64,000 nt of DNA, from the NCBI RefSeq assembly GCF_964275005.1, contig NC_092696.1, forward strand, positions 29,858,953 to 29,922,952. Direction: 5' to 3'. Shown piece after piece: positions 60,541 to 64,000 of this stretch. A program made the position numbers and the translations under genes. The notes beneath the pieces are model-generated. The model ran no database searches. It saw only the letters and a list, made by a program, of their open reading frames with translations, and had not been told where the DNA came from. This DNA comes from Diadema setosum (lineage: Eukaryota > Echinodermata > Echinoidea > Diadematoida > Diadematidae). The first letter of the stretch is position 1; every line of letters begins with the position of its first letter.

Positions 60541-61625
60541 TGATATTACTCTCCTATACTTGAGTGTACAGTTCCCTGAATCATGTAGATTTGATTGGGT
60601 TCATTCGATTTGAGTCAAATTCACTGTCTCATTATAGAAATGTTTATCCAGTCACAAAATAACAAGTCTAATCCCGAAGCAGGACAAGAAACTCGTCCTA
60701 AAGAAAGCAATATAGATGACATTTCAAAACGCAATGAGGCTCCATCAAAATAATACATAACGAGGAAGAAGACAGAAGATGATAACATCTTATGAGCTAT
60801 ACAATGATAATGAAGAGTCCCCTTACAAGACATCTTGTATGCAATTTCAAAGAACGAGGGAATATACTTAAAAGAACATTCTTAAATACACACTGTACAC
60901 ACAGTATTCGTGGTCTTTAAACAACACCTATCTCTCTAATGGCCTACATGCATTATAGGCAGCTCAATTACGAATACATCACCGTGTCAAACCGTCTAGA
61001 CATGAAATATATCGTAAATGAATTACTAATAATAATTACCATAATTCACATGTCAATCATTTATGAGAGTGTCAATTGTTTTATTTGTCCGGTTATAAAG
61101 AAATATCGATATGACGGGAGAAAACTGCCTGTCCCAAGGATTTCGTTATAACAGTGGTCGACTGTATTTCAGTTCAGCTCACTGAGGCTCTCTGAATCTT
61201 GGTTGTGGCGTCGTCCAGCACGTGGCTTCCTCACTAGAATGATTTTCTCCCGGTGTTTCAGTATACAGTGTTATACGTCCCGTCCTCCTTGGTACTGATT
61301 CTTGTTCCTTCTCGCTTTCTTTCACGATTCGAATGTTGCTTCAATGCTTTAAGTTACTTCCTTTCGTCCAGGTCTATGTTCTCATCCTCTTCCTTCCTCC
61401 GCTTCCTTTCCTCACTTCTCCCCTCCCCCCCCCCCCCATCGGCTCTTGGGTATCACTGTCTAAGAACGTTGTGACTTTTCTTTATGACGTTTAGCGTTGT
61501 AGTTTGATTTCCTCTCCAGCATTAGAATCACTCTCTTGGTTTGTTCTTTTGTTCCTCTTGCATTTGTTCTTCGTTTTTTTCTGGTCCTCTCAAGAAATCA
61601 ACTCCGCGACTAGTAAACTGCTTCC
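60541..61625. other. No gene recognised
   Basis: AT-rich to 61,135. A fragment of the 41.8-kb MITE family (TTTCGTTATAACAGTG) is near 61,141. After that a T/C-rich stretch with a poly-C run (61,426-61,437). Confidence 0.45.
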
Positions 61626-61877
61626 TTAGCTGTTTGTTTCAGACTCATCAGGAGAGTGCTCGTTTTCTTGCCAAGAACTCTGGCCAGTTTTGCCGCAGCT
61701 GTCGCCTTCTGAGCCGTTTCCGTCACTGAGTGTCTGTTTGAGAGTGAGAGGAGATTGAATAGAATGACCACTATTTGTCAGATAGTTATAGATGACTTGT
61801 AAATTTTTGTCTGCTCCAAATAAGGTACCTCGGTTACATGAACTCTTATCACCACCACTGCTAGTGTTAATTGGCAT
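61626..61877 (-). other. Unrecognised Ser/Asp/Glu-rich ORF
   Basis: 83 codons, hydrophilic and not low complexity (includes GADKNLQVIYNYLTN). A further charged frame (RGPEKNEEQMQEEQKN) continues downstream in another phase. It could be a decayed or 3'-terminal exon of a neighbouring minus-strand gene. No domain is recognised and coding status is unproven. Confidence 0.22.
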
Positions 61878-61987
61878 CCTATGTGATACTATTTCTAAAG
61901 TTCATTCAATCTTTCGCCGATGGAACTTCGCACTTCACATTTTACGCAGATATGCGGTATTGCATGTCGACATTCAAAATAGCTTAC

Positions 61988-62015
61988 CCTTCACTGTTTA
62001 CACTGCCTATAATAT
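61988..62015 (-). other. Candidate 28-nt exon, second copy
   Basis: Same splice acceptor, 28-nt length and donor position as 485-512, with two base changes inside. The open frame is kept (IIGSVNSE). Confidence 0.3.
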
Positions 62016-62039
62016 CTGAAACTGAAGTATGCAACCTAC

Positions 62040-62801
62040 TGTTACATAGAGCTAGGCAATTCTCCATTACCTAGCTATGTAATATAGTTTCCATTCGTGC
62101 TTTAGTCCTTTCCCCTATAGTTCAATAACCCCTTGCTATAGCACAGTAACCCCAACACCTGTCCATCACCCCTCATGTCAATAGGAGTCTTTATGTCAGA
62201 CCACCAAGGTTAGTTTCCTCCTAACAACCCCACATCAAAGTATCCACTCCCATCGTGGTCAGAAAGTTATCACCCCTTGTCCAGTTCCCTTCCTGCCACA
62301 AACCCATCTCCCATCACCCTCAACACTGTTCCTTTGTTTCAGGCCCCAAAATGAGTAAGACCACACCCTACGTTTCCATGCCTACACTGAATTGACCAAT
62401 CATATTGTGTATGGACCATGTGCTTTTCAAGATGAGATTTTCCCCCAAGTTTTAGAGATAGTTTCTGAAAGTATAATCGCCCCGACTTCTACTCCAGGCT
62501 TCAGCCAGATGTGTTAGCATTTCATCTGTTCTTTAAACATGTTGTAATTTATCTGTGTTCATCGGAGATACTTGTAACTCTTGCAACTCCTATGTTACAC
62601 TTTGGCTATTTTGCTGTCTGAGTTTCGGGACTCAGAAATAAACAACAATTCAACTGCATATTATTGGACTCCACATCTCCTTTATTTTGTCGATGACTTT
62701 ATCAGCGTAATTGCATGTTTGAATCTGTACCTCTCCACAATATCATAACAACTGGCAACTTAAACGATCCCACATGGCGCCTAGCGCGCCAATACACAAC
62801 A
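62040..62801. mobile_element. Solo LTR, 762 bp
   Basis: Starts TGTTACATAG and ends ACACAACA (TG/CA rule), flanked by CTAC on both sides (62036-62039 and 62802-62805). The paralogous site near 555 has a single CTAC and no insert. AATAAA at 62637 suits an LTR polyadenylation signal on the plus strand. No internal coding region remains. The 4-bp duplication does not allow family assignment. Confidence 0.8.
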
Positions 62802-63578
62802 CTACTTTGGGGCAAATATGAAAGGTCCGAAATAAGAAGACTAATTTTCTAAATTATCCTGAACAAATGGAACATACGCTACTGAGAATATACTGTCTGA
62901 ATCGATGGGGAAATGTATACTACTCGTATTCAATTAAATATAAATTATTCTTCTTTGGCTGACTATCGCTTCAGCACGTGTTTTGTAGCGATTTGCAATA
63001 ATTCAATTATGAAGTCACCCGTATTTCCTAATGTCATGTTCGCACGTATTGTGACTCAAGTTTGACATATTGTTGCTTGAATGTGTAGGTGTGCCCTGAC
63101 ATGAAAATCTCAAAAGCCACGCTCCTAATCTTGATATTGTCTTGGTGCAATTTGGCATACATGTAAAAAATTAAGTTGTGAATAAAAATGGGCGGACCAC
63201 ATCTTTATGATCGACAATAATGCAATATAGATCAATTCATTGGAAGGGATATTCAAGACGTATACTTCTGCCAAACATGATGCCGTCATCACACCATGAC
63301 ACAGCTCAAAGTTTTTACTGACAAAAATATGGCTATCAAAAATAAAATGCACAGAACTGTCTGATATAGAGGTTGCTAGATGAAATGGTTTCATATGTGT
63401 TCAATTTTACAGAGCATTTGATTTGTGTTTTTTTTTTTGGTCTGTTTGTCTAGATAGATAGCCAATGCTAGCTCATCATTAATAAGGTATAATAATCGAT
63501 GAGTTTATCGATCGAGAAAGATTCCTAAATCTCAAAAGTTATTTGTTGATTTTCTACAAACGCCTAATCTCAGCTCCT

Positions 63579-63579
<1 letters not shown>

Positions 63580-63621
<42 letters not shown>
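63580..63621. repeat. 42-base T run
   Basis: Uninterrupted T homopolymer; the length may be an assembly estimate. Could be the A-tail of a minus-strand retroelement. Confidence 0.9.
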
Positions 63622-63624
<3 letters not shown>

Positions 63625-63676
63625 CCCACTCATCGGAACGAACTAATTGATATAGTTCGGAATTTAAAGAGTAAAA

Positions 63677-64000
63677 AAGTGCTGGTTATGATAATATTGA
63701 TAATGTTCTTTTAAAAAATATCATAGAGTTTATTGTTGACCATTTTGGTTCATGTGTTTAATTTGTCTTTAAGTAATGGTGTTGTCCCCGAGGTTATGAA
63801 AGTATCTAAGGTTATTCTAATTTTTAAGAAAGGGGATAGGGAAGACATCAGTAATTATAGACCAATATCTTTATAATCCACTATCTCTAAATTGCTGGAA
63901 AAAAGTGTACATTTTAGACTTTTGGATTTTCTTAATAAGCATAACATATATGTTTATATTAATGGTCATAAATGTTTTATGTATGATATAACTTGTGGTG
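63677..64000 (+). pseudogene. LINE reverse transcriptase fragment
   Basis: Translates as RT fingers: LSNGVVPEVMKVSKVILIFK, KKGDREDISNYRPISL and ISKLLEKSV. Stop codons occur after SCV and after PISL. It belongs to a different, plus-strand LINE and runs out of the window. Confidence 0.82.

Larger units (their letters stand above)
61905..63500. repeat. Long direct repeat, copy 2
   Basis: Same orientation as 395-1803, about 61.5 kb away, with matching order of blocks. It is interrupted by the solo LTR at 62040-62801, where copy 1 has the uninterrupted sequence. Confidence 0.72.

Overview
This is a stretch of an animal nuclear genome: AT-rich, with few exons and many introns, and full of transposons. 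No bacterial or organellar features are visible. A large NACHT-LRR (NLR) gene, a Gmr1-type Ty3/Gypsy element (a group described from deuterostomes) and several marine-invertebrate-style inverted-repeat elements point to an invertebrate deuterostome, most likely an echinoderm. The taxon is an inference from gene and repeat types, not a database match.

The main result is one minus-strand gene spanning at least 3,002-45,790. I assembled it by hand from splice signals and codon phase. In order it encodes a signal peptide (45,718-45,790), an Ig V-like domain (41,495-41,806), a second Ig domain (38,712-39,053), a transmembrane segment with a basic inner flank (37,833-37,958), a short linker exon (36,599-36,673), a complete NACHT ATPase exon (34,662-36,208), and five LRR exons (33,598-33,759; 24,527-24,706; 10,265-10,441; 9,577-9,753; 3,002-3,187). 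Every Ig, TM and linker junction is phase 1, and every junction after the NACHT exon is phase 0. The 3,357 coding bases give 1,119 codons with no stop. The predicted product is a cell-surface Ig receptor whose cytosolic half is an NLR. I know of no standard family with this layout. The 3' end is not identified and probably lies left of the window.

The introns are crowded with mobile DNA. Between two LRR exons sits a 12.2-kb LTR element (11,601-23,848) with 195-bp LTRs and a CCCAC target duplication. Its integrase lies upstream of reverse transcriptase, the diagnostic Gmr1 order. A near full-length two-ORF LINE (15,207-20,047) is inserted inside its integrase. A second, 5'-truncated LINE lies at about 5,037-8,222. 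The next intron holds a 4.2-kb inverted-repeat element (28,282-32,460) carrying about eleven copies of a motif close to CGAACGTCCGTGA. A 690-bp inverted-repeat family occurs six times in one orientation across 36.7-59.3 kb, plus a diverged reversed copy.

The LRR exons and their introns have been duplicated in tandem. Paralogous 'empty' copies allow several insertions to be delimited exactly. On the plus strand, 50,033-51,281 is an intronless, broken copy of a two-Ig transmembrane receptor with YETI tail motifs. A diverged direct repeat (about 395-1,803 and 61,905-63,500) brackets the locus, as if the whole gene were one unit of a tandem array.
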